Below, piece after piece: positions 34,850 through 43,506 of a stretch of DNA of 64,000 nucleotides. The position numbers were made by a program, and so were the translations under genes. The notes below the pieces were generated by a model. It saw nothing but the letters and a program-made list of their open reading frames with translations. It was not told where the DNA came from and made no database searches. This stretch comes from Steinernema hermaphroditum (Eukaryota; Nematoda; Chromadorea; Rhabditida; Steinernematidae): the NCBI GenBank assembly GCA_030435675.1, contig CM059624.1, positions 520,769 through 584,768 on the forward strand. The letters are read 5' to 3'. Within the stretch, counting starts at the first letter, position 1; every line of letters begins with the position of its first letter.

Positions 34850-35612
34850 TTAATGTAGAATATTTCATATTTTGTTTATAATCTTTAGAACTCGTCCAGT
34901 TCACTAGTCGAAGACGATGTTGTTCGAATAAACTACTCCAAAGGGTATTACAATCTTCAAATGAAAACATATGGGTTTTGGGTGTACCATCGAGATTACT
35001 GTCCACAAGCAAAATATCTTTTGAAAGTGGACTCCGACGTCCTCGTCAATTTGAAAGGCTTTGAAGAACTTTGTAGATCTCAAGGTAGGCAGCATGCTCT
35101 CAGAAGCATACCGGTTATCGCTTCCCATTTCAGGGAACACGTCAATGATTAGTGGATATTCTTACGACGCATGGGTACCTGTAAACAGTGATCCCTCAAG
35201 CAAGTTCTACATACCCAACTTCGTTTATTCTCATGGCTATTATCCGCCTTACGCATAAGGTCCTGCTTATCTTCTCAGCGGTCCTTTGATCTCAAAGAAT
35301 CTACTCGATGCGCTGCACGAAACACCTTTCTTTCGATCGGAAAACTTTCGCCGTCTTCCAGAAGACGTGGTATATACTGGGATCGCTAGAGGACTAGCAA
35401 GCGTTGGACTTCACTTCGCTGAAGGTATCAGCATGCGAACAGATGGGAGGATCTTCTTCTGCTGCCGTCACGATCGGCCGCCAACAGTTCTAGTTTATCA
35501 TGCTGGCTCATCAGTTATACACTGTTGGAGCAGCTTCGAAAAACTGCAAAAAGAGCAACTATCGTTACTTGATCGAATTATCGCTTGCTCGTTCCACCGA
35601 TACTTGACGTGA

Positions 35613-36632
35613 AAAGTTTTTTATTGAAATGTATTGATAATAATTATCTCCATAAAATAAGCGCTCATATCAAAAACACTCAGAAATGTGTTGAAGGTTG
35701 TTGTTGAATATCATTCAATGAGTCCGACTCGCAGGCCGTGTCGAGTCCGAGTCTAAAGAGCTTTTGGTAGACCTCGAGAGTATGATCAAAGTTGCTCTTT
35801 GGCTCCTGAGTTGTTCAAGTAAGTCTTTCATTTGTGCCCCCAGCGATCGGTCGGGTCGTCCGCTCGCTCTCTCTCTCTGAGGCTGTCTGAGCCGAATGAG
35901 TTGAGTGAGCGGTCGTTCTCGGCCGTTGTTGTTGGCGCAATGATCGCCCCGGCTCCCAGAAGGCCTGGAACACCAGGGAGCCGTAGTTCCACCGTCTTGC
36001 CAAGAAGCCCGTCACTGCCGCCCGACTCCACTCGCGCCGCCAGAGAAGCCGAAGAACCGCCACAATTCCGAAGTCCGCGTCGCTAGCTGCCCTGATGGTT
36101 CCCGGTTCGCCTGTTGTGCCCCGACAACGCGTTTCGCCTGCATGCCTGTTCTTCACTCGTGCCGCCCGCGGAAGCTGCCGAAGAAGCTCCTCAACTCCGA
36201 CGTCCGCGCCACCACCTGAGCTGAAGATGGGTTTGCTGTGCTCCACCGTCTCCGGAATCAGCTCTTCGCCTCTCTGATGCCCGCGCACACTAATGGGATC
36301 GCCGTGCTCTACTCTGATGTGCCGAAGTCAGAAGAAGACCGGCGACTACGGAGTGATAATGTGTTTCTTGTGCATATATATGACGTCTCGCAAGGCGTAA
36401 GCCTTTGATACGAGAAATAAACTCGTAAACTCGTTGTTCAAGTTTGTTCAAAATTGGAAGGTATACTCATAAATATTTATTAGAATTCTGCAATATTTAG
36501 TAAAATTCTATAGTGTTCTGGCGAATTGATCACTAGCTCTTCTGGACTTGTGCAGTTCAGGATGATTAACGTGAATTAAGCAGACAAAAGACGTTGAAGG
36601 CGTTCGTTTTCTGTACATATATCGGGGCATGG
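35613..36632. other. No gene supported; GC-rich block
   Basis: 35820-36300 is GC-rich with overlapping frames on both strands (Arg/Ser/Pro-rich) but no domain. It ends in gagaaataaactcgtaaac at about 36411, which resembles gtgaaataaagtcgtaaag at about 51725, so the two may be degenerate copies of one long repeat. I cannot define their ends. Confidence 0.35.
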
Positions 36633-37465
36633 TTAATGTAAATACGCTGTGAGTCTACCGTTCCCAGGTGCCGAAGCCTGGCCAGCAGGAACATTTCGCC
36701 GCTTTCTCGCCATCATATCACCGTCATAGTCTCCGTAGTCGTTTCCGCCGATGAAGTTGAGGTTGCTGGTTGCCATTGCGGCAGCAGCCATAGCGGCTCG
36801 CTGAGCGGCACAGTCGTTTCCGCACCATCCTCCGCAAGCCTGTGCACAAATGGTCATACAGCGACGTCCACAGCCACAGCGGTTGCCGCAACCACCGCAT
36901 CCTCCACACCCGCTACAGCAGCGAGGTCCGCAGCTTGTGCAGGCGACGGCCACAGCTGTGCAGCCACACCGGGAGCCACATCCACATCCGGAAGCCGCGT
37001 TTCCGCAGTCTCCACAGCCGCATCCACAGCGTCCTCCACAGCCACCGCATCTTACAGCTGCAACAGCAGCCTGAGCGGCCATGGCACAGGGTCCTCCTCC
37101 GCAGCCACCGCATCCGCAGCTTCGGGCTCCACAGCCTCCACCGCAACAGCAGCGAGTACGGCATTGAACGGACACTCGCACTGACATGCACATTGCGCAT
37201 CTTTAAGCGATATTACATTAGGCTGCAGTCACAGATAATTTACCTAGGGCCACAGCCGCAACCACATCCTCCGCCGCAGCCCATTTGTCGCTTGGAGCGC
37301 GTCACGATCCCCGACGTCTTATCTCTCGCGGCAGCTGGAAATGCCTAAAATAACGATGAAGCTAGCATCAGCAAAAGAGTCCGTTTACGCTACCGTAATG
37401 AGATATACTTGCAGTGAGACAATGACGATAACCAACAGCACAGAGAGGCGAGTGGATGAGGTCAT
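36633..37465 (-). CDS. Secreted Cys/Gly-rich protein with KR processing site
   Basis: Three exons: 37465-37394, 37344-37244 and 37200-36633, giving about 246 residues. Exon 1 is exactly a signal peptide (MTSSTRLSVLLVIVIVSLQV). Exon 2 has a short spacer ending SKRQ, a likely dibasic cleavage site, then the Cys/Gly repeats begin (MGCGGGCGCG). Exon 3 continues with dozens of Cys in CGG/CGC/CCC patterns, then an Ala-rich helix and a charged tail (GGNDYGDYDGD, MMARKRR). Introns of 49 and 43 nt keep the frame. The pattern suggests an extracellular, disulfide- or metal-rich product (cuticle, secretion or antimicrobial-like); no family was recognised. Organisation matches the gene at 57857. Confidence 0.8.
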
Positions 37466-37764
37466 TGCTGCTTGACAGACGCCTGGATCGGAGTTGCTCC
37501 TTGATGGAAAGGATGCTGAGGCGCTGTTGTGGGAGGCTTTTATTCACTTCGCAAGAAGAATGCAAAAAGGTGTCGGCCGACGGCTTGTCAAAATGAACTG
37601 TCGCGCGCCCTTTGATCTGTCAACACCAAACTACTGTTTACACTTGAGTCGTCGTGTATTGTCTCCCATTGAACTGCCGCACTTACATAGCTCTTTTGTT
37701 TCAAGGTTCGGGGTAATTTATGCTAAGGGTAAGCTTTACAAAAGGACATCACTTGAAGCACTAA
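37466..37764. other. Upstream region of Cys/Gly-rich gene
   Basis: No coding or RNA feature supported. It probably contains the minus-strand promoter. Confidence 0.4.
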
Positions 37765-37947
37765 CAAGGGAATGTTGCCAAGTGGCAGACGCGGATCGGG
37801 TTAAGATATGGTGGGGGTGGTAGAGCTTGGTGTGGGCAATCACGCGCACACCGAATCCCGTGCCCTCAATCAAGGTTCAGCACCTAAACACCCCTAGAAA
37901 TTTAGGCCCATATGAATATAGTCGACTTCGGCAACACTGATGAAAAC

Positions 37948-38020
37948 GGGTGTGTGGCTGAACTGGATAGTGCCTTGGCTGCCATTCTTGTGGTTTAGGT
38001 TCGACTCCGCTCCGGCCCAT
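37948..38020 (+). other. tRNA-like module
   Basis: The A box TGGCTGAACTGG is at 37955 and the B box GGTTCGACTCC at 37998 (43 bp apart). Mirrored at 39409-39483. Confidence 0.6.
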
Positions 38021-38126
38021 ATTTTTTCTCTTCGCTTCTCCAACATATTTAAATTTGATTTTTTCCTCGCACCCAATCCTATCCCAACTTCAGTTATGAA
38101 TACTAGCAATATTTAGCTCCTTCTTA

Positions 38127-39302
38127 CAAGGGTACGGTAAAACATGTAAAGCTAAGATCGAGGCGAGACTAGGGGCAAACGGTAGGCCTAGGTAAGTACA
38201 TGAGCTGTGCAAAAAATCAGCTGCCCATATGCGCTCTATGTCCATCAAAAAGAGATGCAGTATTCCTTCCAAGCAACTGGAAATCCGTTTCCCGCAGGTG
38301 ATTCCCAAGTGCCGAAATGTATACTTAAGGTATATCTGATAGTTGCATAGTGATCTATCGGGATGTCGACCTAGGGAACATGTATGAACACATTGTGAGC
38401 TTAAAGGGACCCGGTCATGGATAAAAAAACTTCTTCAAATCTTCTGAAAATTTGTACACCCCTGTTTTCGGGGTTGCTGAACACGAAGGTGAAGTCGGTT
38501 TCTCGGAAAACATGATAGTTTCTGAGAAATACCAAAAAATAGACAAAAAACGTCGTGCAAACTTTGCCTTCAAGCGCAAGGCAGAGTTCACGGTTCGTTC
38601 CGAAAACGTTTCAGCCCCTTGTTTTAGAGGCTGCCCAACATCATGCTGAAATCAGTTTGTCAAAATTCCCAGTAGTTTTCAAGAAACGGACCTTAGGATC
38701 CACACAGTTTTGCTGTCCAATTCTCGGTGTGTCGGTCCCGAAACGACTTGCATGACGGACACGACCGTAGTTCCCGCGTTTTCTACGCACTTATCCAATC
38801 TAGGCGCGCCTGGGCTCATTCGACTCGCCAGAAGCTGCTGAGCAAAATGTTCCCAAGCGCGGAGCTGGTCGTCACCTATTTCGGCCAAAAAGAACGAAAA
38901 TATTGCGCAACTCGTGCCGCGCCGGATAGATCGTGTCGGGACCAACGGTAAAACACATTCTGAATCCTAAGGTCCGTTTCTTGAAAACTACTGTGTTTTT
39001 GGGAAACCGACTTCACCACCGTGCTCAGCGACCCCGAAAACAGGGGGACAAAAATTTTCAGGCGATTTATAAAACTTTTTTTATCCATGACCGGGTCCCT
39101 TTAAGTATACACTTGGTCATTTGGGAATCACCGGTGAGAAACGAATGTTACATCGGTGAGAAAGGATGCCGCATCTTTTTTTGATGGATATAGAGCGCAT
39201 ATGGGCAGCTGATTTTTTGCACAGCTCATGTACTTACCTAGGCCTACCGTTTGCCCCTAGTCTCGCCTCGATCTTAGCTTTACATGTTTTACCGTACCCT
39301 TG
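38127..39302. mobile_element. Inner CAAGGGTACGG palindrome
   Basis: The termini CAAGGGTACGGTAAAACATG and complement lie at the centre of the larger palindrome. Arms run to about 38330 and from about 39115. The centre is occupied by the TTAA element 38405-39100. The flanks are tta and taa, so the target duplication cannot be read unambiguously inside a palindrome. Confidence 0.65.
38405..39100. mobile_element. AGGGAC-type element in TTAA
   Basis: Ends AGGGACCCGGTCATGGATAA and complement, inside TTAA at 38401-38404 and 39101-39104. Inverted arms include cggtttctcggaaaac-like and gacttcaccaccgtgctc-like blocks. Same terminal type as 14836-15691 and 61164-61543, but no tRNA-like module was seen in this copy. 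Confidence 0.8.
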
Positions 39303-39408
39303 TAAGAAGGAGCTAAATATTGCTAGTATTCATAACTGAAGTTGGGATAGGATTGGGTACGAGGAAAAAATCAAATTTAAATATGTTGGAGAAGCGAGGA
39401 GAAAAAAT

Positions 39409-39483
39409 ATGGGCCGGAGCGGAGTCGAACCTAAACCACAAAAATGGCTGCCAAGGCACTATCCAGTTCGGCCACACACCCAC
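39409..39483 (-). other. tRNA-like module
   Basis: Inverted partner of 37948-38020: A box TGGCCGAACTGG from 39474, B box GGTTCGACTCC from 39431. Confidence 0.6.
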
Positions 39484-39564
39484 TCTCATGAAAGTTGCCG
39501 AAGTCGACTATATTCATATGGACCTAAATTTCGAGGGGTGTTTAGGTGCTGAACGGTTGTGTGA

Positions 39565-39712
39565 CAATAGATCCCCGGGACAATAGATCCCGGGACAATA
39601 GATCCCGGGGACAATAGATCCCGACGGGACAACAGATCCCCGGGACAATAGATCCCTGGGACAATAGATCCCGGGGATAATAGATCCCGGGGACGATAGA
39701 TCCTGGGGAAAA
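39565..39712 (+). repeat. GACAATAGATCCCGGG tandem array
   Basis: About nine imperfect units of roughly 16 bp, with variants (aacagatcc, gataatagatcc). The reverse complement array lies at 41175-41325. Confidence 0.85.
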
Positions 39713-39936
39713 CAGAAGAAAGATAATACATTTCGTTTTCCAGTTAAAACAACTCACAAGGGAAGTACACAACGTGACCCCCGCCGATTTGGCTGAAATT
39801 TGGTGCACTGATAGATCTTGGGGAGAGTAGTAACCGTGCAAAAAATTAGCTGCCCATACCGGGTAGATTTCGAGAAAAATGTACTTTTAAATTTGCTATT
39901 GTGGTTATGTTGTTCTAATGCATGAGTGTTGAGAGC

Positions 39937-40008
39937 GTACAGGTGGTCGAGGGGTAACACTTCAGAACCGCGTATTTTGGTTTCGGGTTCGAATCCCAGT
40001 GGAAACAA
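39937..40008 (+). other. tRNA-like module (left arm)
   Basis: The A box TGGTCGAGGGG is at 39944 and the B box GGTTCGAATCC at 39986 (42 bp apart). Confidence 0.6.
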
Positions 40009-40391
40009 TTCCTTTTATCTTTCCTTTCCTTGTTTCTCTGGGTGTAAATTTCACGTTAGCACAGTTCTCCCGATTCGAAAATGTGTTATTCTTGAAATGC
40101 AAAGATGACAGATGTCCAAATCGCAGCACTGAAATCCACAGCGCTACAGAAAGCGACCAAACATCAAGATGTGGTGTATCTCAATGCCCTGGGTGTCCTG
40201 ATCACTTTCTCAAATTATTAGCGGACGTCGATAACATGATGGCTAAAACTGGTCTCAACATGATTCTTATAGTTGGCATAAAGAGATGATATATGGATAC
40301 GAAAAAATTACTTCGTGATTTTCTCTTTTTTTTTGCGACGAAATGCAGTAAAAGGCAGTTAGATACAAATGATAAAACGAATGAAAAATCA

Positions 40392-40463
40392 CGACTTCTG
40401 ATGGGAATCGAACCCGGGTGTACCGCCTGTCAGGCAAGACTGTTACCACTGAACTATTGAGAC
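40392..40463 (-). other. tRNA-like module (loop)
   Basis: The A box TAGTTCAGTGG reads leftward from 40456 and the B box GGTTCGATTCC from 40414 (42 bp apart). It is the most tRNA-like of the set, with a possible anticodon arm CTTGCCTGACAGGC, but the acceptor ends do not pair. Confidence 0.6.
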
Positions 40464-40770
40464 ACAGTCGATTCGCCATCGTTGTCGTACTATGATACGT
40501 TTTTACGTAAAGTTGATCATCTTGATGCCAGTTTTAGTCCCAGTGTAACCGACGGCCGCTAATATTTTGAGAACGTGCTTAGGACACAATGCCTTCATGT
40601 TTGGTCACTTTCTTTAGCGCTGTGGATTTCAGTGTTGAGATTTGGTCATCTGTAATCCTTGCATTTTAAGAAGATTTTGCATTTCAAGAATAACGCATTT
40701 TCGAATCGGGAGAACTGTGCTAACGTGAAATTTACACCCAGAGAAACAAGGAAAGGAAAGATAAAAGGAA

Positions 40771-40842
40771 TTGTTTCCACTGGGATTCGAACCCGAAACC
40801 AAAATACGCGGTTCTGAAGTGTTACCCCTCGACCACCTGTAC
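40771..40842 (-). other. tRNA-like module (right arm)
   Basis: Inverted partner of 39937-40008: A box TGGTCGAGGGG from 40835, B box GGTTCGAATCC from 40793. Confidence 0.6.
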
Positions 40843-41174
40843 GCTCTCAACACTCCTGCATTAGAACAACATAACCACAATAGCAAATTTAAAAGTAAAC
40901 ATTTTTCTCGAAATCTACCCGGTATGGGCAGCTAATTTTTTGCACGGTTACTACTCTCCCCAAGATCTATCAGTGCACCAAATTTCAGCCAAATCGGCGG
41001 GGGTCATGTTGTGTACTTCCCTTGTGAGTGACGAATCACGGAACACAAAGAGCAGATACGTAAAAAATTTCGATAATCTGTTTTCTTATTCCCGTTATTG
41101 CGAAAATGACGGGAATAAGACGTTGTAGGACCAATTCGCTGTAGGATACTCCTGATCCTCAGGCGAAGGATTTG

Positions 41175-41325
41175 TTCTTTCCGGGGATCTGTTTTCCCCG
41201 GGATCTATTTTCCCAGGGATCTATTGTCCCAGGGATCCATTGTCCTGGGGATCTGTTGTCCCGTCGGGATCTATTGTCCCCGGGATCTATTGTCCCGGGA
41301 TCTATTGTCCCGGGGATCTATTGTC
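41175..41325 (-). repeat. GGGATCTATTGTCCC tandem array
   Basis: Reverse-complement partner of the array at 39565-39712, about nine units. Confidence 0.85.
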
Positions 41326-41545
41326 CATATACCGTGCTGAACCTTGATTGAGGGCACGGGATTCGGTGTGCGCGTGATTGCCCACACCAAGCTCGACCAC
41401 ACCCACCATGTCTCAACCCGATCCGCGTCTGCCACTTGGCAACATTCCCTTGTAAGCTTTTTTTTATTCAGTATTCAAGATTCAATCATGAACAGGCTCT
41501 TTTCCATCGAACTGTAACGGTACAATTAGGTATTAGAATATATCT

Positions 41546-42097
41546 TCAAAGACTTAGCGGTACGTTTACATTCATTCCATGCGGTCTCCTTCTGAATGAC
41601 GATAAAATCGGACTCATCCCATATTCATCTGAAGCAAAAAACGGACGCCGATAGCCTCCAATACCACGATTCATTCCCATGCCGTTTCCATATCTTCCAT
41701 TGATACCATCGAAGTAGTCAGCATAGGAGCCATAAGGCAGACGTCCATTATTATATCCATTTGAAAATGTAAGATAAGGATTGATAGTCGGATCAGAATA
41801 GTCAGTTATGTGCGGGTTAAAGCCGTTTTGAGATCCGGCTCCATAGGGCATTGGGTACGGATAGAAGGGGTTGAATTTTGGTCGTTGGCAACGGCAGTCA
41901 GGACGGTCGGCGGTTCCTTGATTTATGCACACTCCAGGGCATGTTCTCGCAACGTCAATGCACGAATTAACAAGAGTACTGTAGCCACAGCCTGCGTGTG
42001 GAAGTACGCTTCCGAAAACACTGTTGTCGGGGACGTGGGAATAAATCTCATGGAATAGTACGAACAGTAAAAGGAAATGGATGATCGAAAGCGTCAT
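41546..42097 (-). CDS. Secreted Tyr/Gly/Pro-rich protein with small Cys domain
   Basis: A single open frame of 183 residues. It starts with a clear signal peptide (MTLSIIHFLLLFVLFHEIYS). Next comes a compact region with six or seven Cys (HAGCGY, NSCIDVARTCPGVCINQG, DCRCQ), then a Pro/Tyr/Asn/Gly-rich low-complexity tail (FYPYPMPYGAG, GYNNGRLPYG, GMGMNRGIGGY). This is the look of an extracellular matrix or secreted structural protein. I do not recognise the family. The stop lies about 95 bp from the end of the nested foldback element. Confidence 0.75.
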   Translation of the reverse strand: MTLSIIHFLLLFVLFHEIYSHVPDNSVFGSVLPHAGCGYSTLVNSCIDVARTCPGVCINQGTADRPDCRCQRPKFNPFYPYPMPYGAGSQNGFNPHITDYSDPTINPYLTFSNGYNNGRLPYGSYADYFDGINGRYGNGMGMNRGIGGYRRPFFASDEYGMSPILSSFRRRPHGMNVNVPLSL

Positions 42098-42705
42098 GCT
42101 TAGGTTAGACTGGGGCAGCGGGCAATCTTATATATGTTTACGTAACACTGCGAAAACAAGTTTTATAACAAACTAAGCAAACACGCCAGTCCAAATGTCA
42201 CGTGAATTTGCATAAGCAAATACAATTGATGAAAAACAAGTTTCCTTGACTTGTGACTAGGTGTCGTTGAGATACTTGAATGTCGGACATTTGAATACCG
42301 AGTAGCACACATTTTACGTTCTCCCATGTCAAAAATTATCCAAGTTGATTTGAACAGACAAAATTTGGCTTATGGCTCAATGTGGGATACAACTTTACTG
42401 AAAAACAGCGGACGCACGTAAGAAAAGGGCAGCAAAAACAACCATCAAAACCACTATAGCAAAACCGCCCTCAGAAAGGTCTCACCACGCTGCCCCTGAA
42501 GGTGCCGACAGTGAGTACGGTATTCTCGTTTCTCCGGTCCCCCCGATCGTTTCGACCACAGAAGTGTGCAATTTCCGATTTCTATGGTGTTGTTATCCGT
42601 CTAAACGAATGTCAGCAATCGCAAGCGAAAAGCCTCCCTGGAAGCATTCATTGTCTACACTTCAAATTGCATAGTGTGGAAAGACATAAATACTAAACGA
42701 GAAAA
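42098..42705. other. No gene seen
   Basis: Spacer between two minus-strand genes, AT-rich, probably the promoter of the 41546-42097 gene. Confidence 0.4.
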
Positions 42706-43128
42706 TCAGACGCCTTTGAATACTTGACGCCTAACGCAGCAGCAGCATAGGACACAGCTGGTAATGATAGTCAACAAAATGTAGGCTAGCGTTCCTCCGA
42801 CCATTGCTGAAAAGGATGCCTTCAGTAACGTTCAAATTAGAAAACACTTACCGTAATTCTGCCATTTCATGACATCTTCATAATTGGAACTAAATTTCCA
42901 GCCAAGAGTATCTTTAAACCAGTTGTCGATGCTACTCCATCCCCTTAAACCTACAAATTACACAGAGAAACTCATATAAACGTACGATTCTTCGTCGGTC
43001 GTCCCAGATGACTTGTCGTTGAGGAGGCCATGAGACCGGAGAACTGCCGGCGCTCCTTCGCTGACAATCGAGCAGAGACTACATGTAACGGCTGCAACTG
43101 CAAGATGCCAAAGAAACGACCGTATCAT
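42706..43128 (-). CDS. Small single-pass membrane protein, probable
   Basis: Exon 1 from ATG 43128 encodes a signal peptide (MIRSFLWHLAVAAVTCSLCS) and a short luminal stretch. Exon 2 (42950-42852) encodes GLRGWSSIDNWFKDTLGWKF and KWQNYG. Exon 3 (42806-42706) encodes a membrane segment followed by a Cys/Arg cap (GTLAYILLTIITS, CCCCVRRQ) and a stop. Exon 2 to exon 3 splice cleanly. The exon 1 donor that fits best (gtacgttt, about 42985) leaves the phase off by one base, so the first junction is unresolved. Family unknown. Confidence 0.6.
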
Positions 43129-43506
43129 GGTTCGACCGATCACGACCAATTGCAATTGGCCCGACTGACCGCTTCGGATAAGTGCAGAGGTCAGTGGTGT
43201 CTGCAAAACAAAAGGAGACGAACGATTCCACAATGTCTATTTTGCTGTTTTCTCTTTCATGGTTTTAGTAGAAGACGCACAGAAGATTCATCCCTTGTTG
43301 GCAATCACTGAAATCAAACGGCCACACACAGCGCTTTCTTGTCTGTTTCGGTTTATTTCACAGCAACACCTGCAAGACAGCGCCCGTTCGCCATTTGATT
43401 GTGTATGTCTATGTGTATTTCTTAATTTTTTCGTGCATTGTGTGTTCATTTTCCGTTCTCACTATTTCTTCGCCTTCAGACCTCTAGATGAACGACGCAG
43501 GCCGAT
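43129..43506. promoter_or_regulatory. Divergent promoter region
   Basis: 378 bp between the start of the small membrane protein (minus) and the start of mitochondrial IF-2 (plus). It must serve both; no core motif was identified. Confidence 0.4.

Larger units (their letters stand above)
33348..35612 (+). pseudogene. GT31 beta-1,3-glycosyltransferase with in-frame stop
   Basis: Type II Golgi enzyme pattern. Exon 33348-33566 encodes a basic start and a membrane anchor (LIFVTAFIATVFFSFSL). Exon 33607-33849 has the family block LLMVGVFSKASDFEIRREIRNTW. After a long intron holding a foldback element, exon about 34890-35084 has YYNLQMKTYGFWVYH and the metal-binding DxD as KVDSDVLVN. Exon 35134-35612 carries YPNF-like and EDVVYTG (FEDVYVG equivalent) motifs. 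A small exon near 33979-34019 is likely but not certain. An in-frame TAA at 35256-35258 splits the last exon between YPPYA and GPAYLLSG, exactly where the family has an uninterrupted block; the frame then runs on to 35612. Either the gene is dead, the stop is a polymorphism, or it is a base error. Confidence 0.75.
39757..41025. mobile_element. CAAGGGAAGT palindrome inside the nested element
   Basis: The arms 39757-40110 and 40660-41025 are inverted copies (shared gtacacaacgtgacccccgc, aaaaaattagctgcccatac). Flanks are ctca and tgag, so the target duplication is unclear. tRNA-like modules sit in both arms and a third, different one in the loop. Confidence 0.75.
37765..41452. mobile_element. 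3.7-kb nested palindromic foldback element
   Basis: Ends CAAGGGAATGTTGCCAAGTG and its complement, flanked by TAA (37762-37764 and 41453-41455). The outer arms (37765-37881 against 41336-41452) are nearly identical in inverted orientation. Inside lie, in order: a palindrome with arms about 37882-38340/39110-39545 that itself contains a TTAA-flanked element; an array of gacaatagatcccggg (39565-39712); a second palindrome 39757-41025; and the same array inverted (41175-41325). Five tRNA-like modules are present. No transposase is encoded. Confidence 0.85.

Noticed and set aside
36842..37348. 168-residue His/Ser/Arg-rich frame on the plus strand
   Set aside because: It is the antisense shadow of the Cys/Gly-rich gene, whose minus-strand exons have a signal peptide and clean splice phases.
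40392..40463. A functional tRNA gene
   Set aside because: A and B boxes and spacing are right, but the acceptor ends do not pair and the copy sits in the loop of a foldback element; kept only as a tRNA-like module.
39565..41325. CRISPR-like repeat array
   Set aside because: Units are contiguous without unique spacers, in a eukaryotic transposable element.
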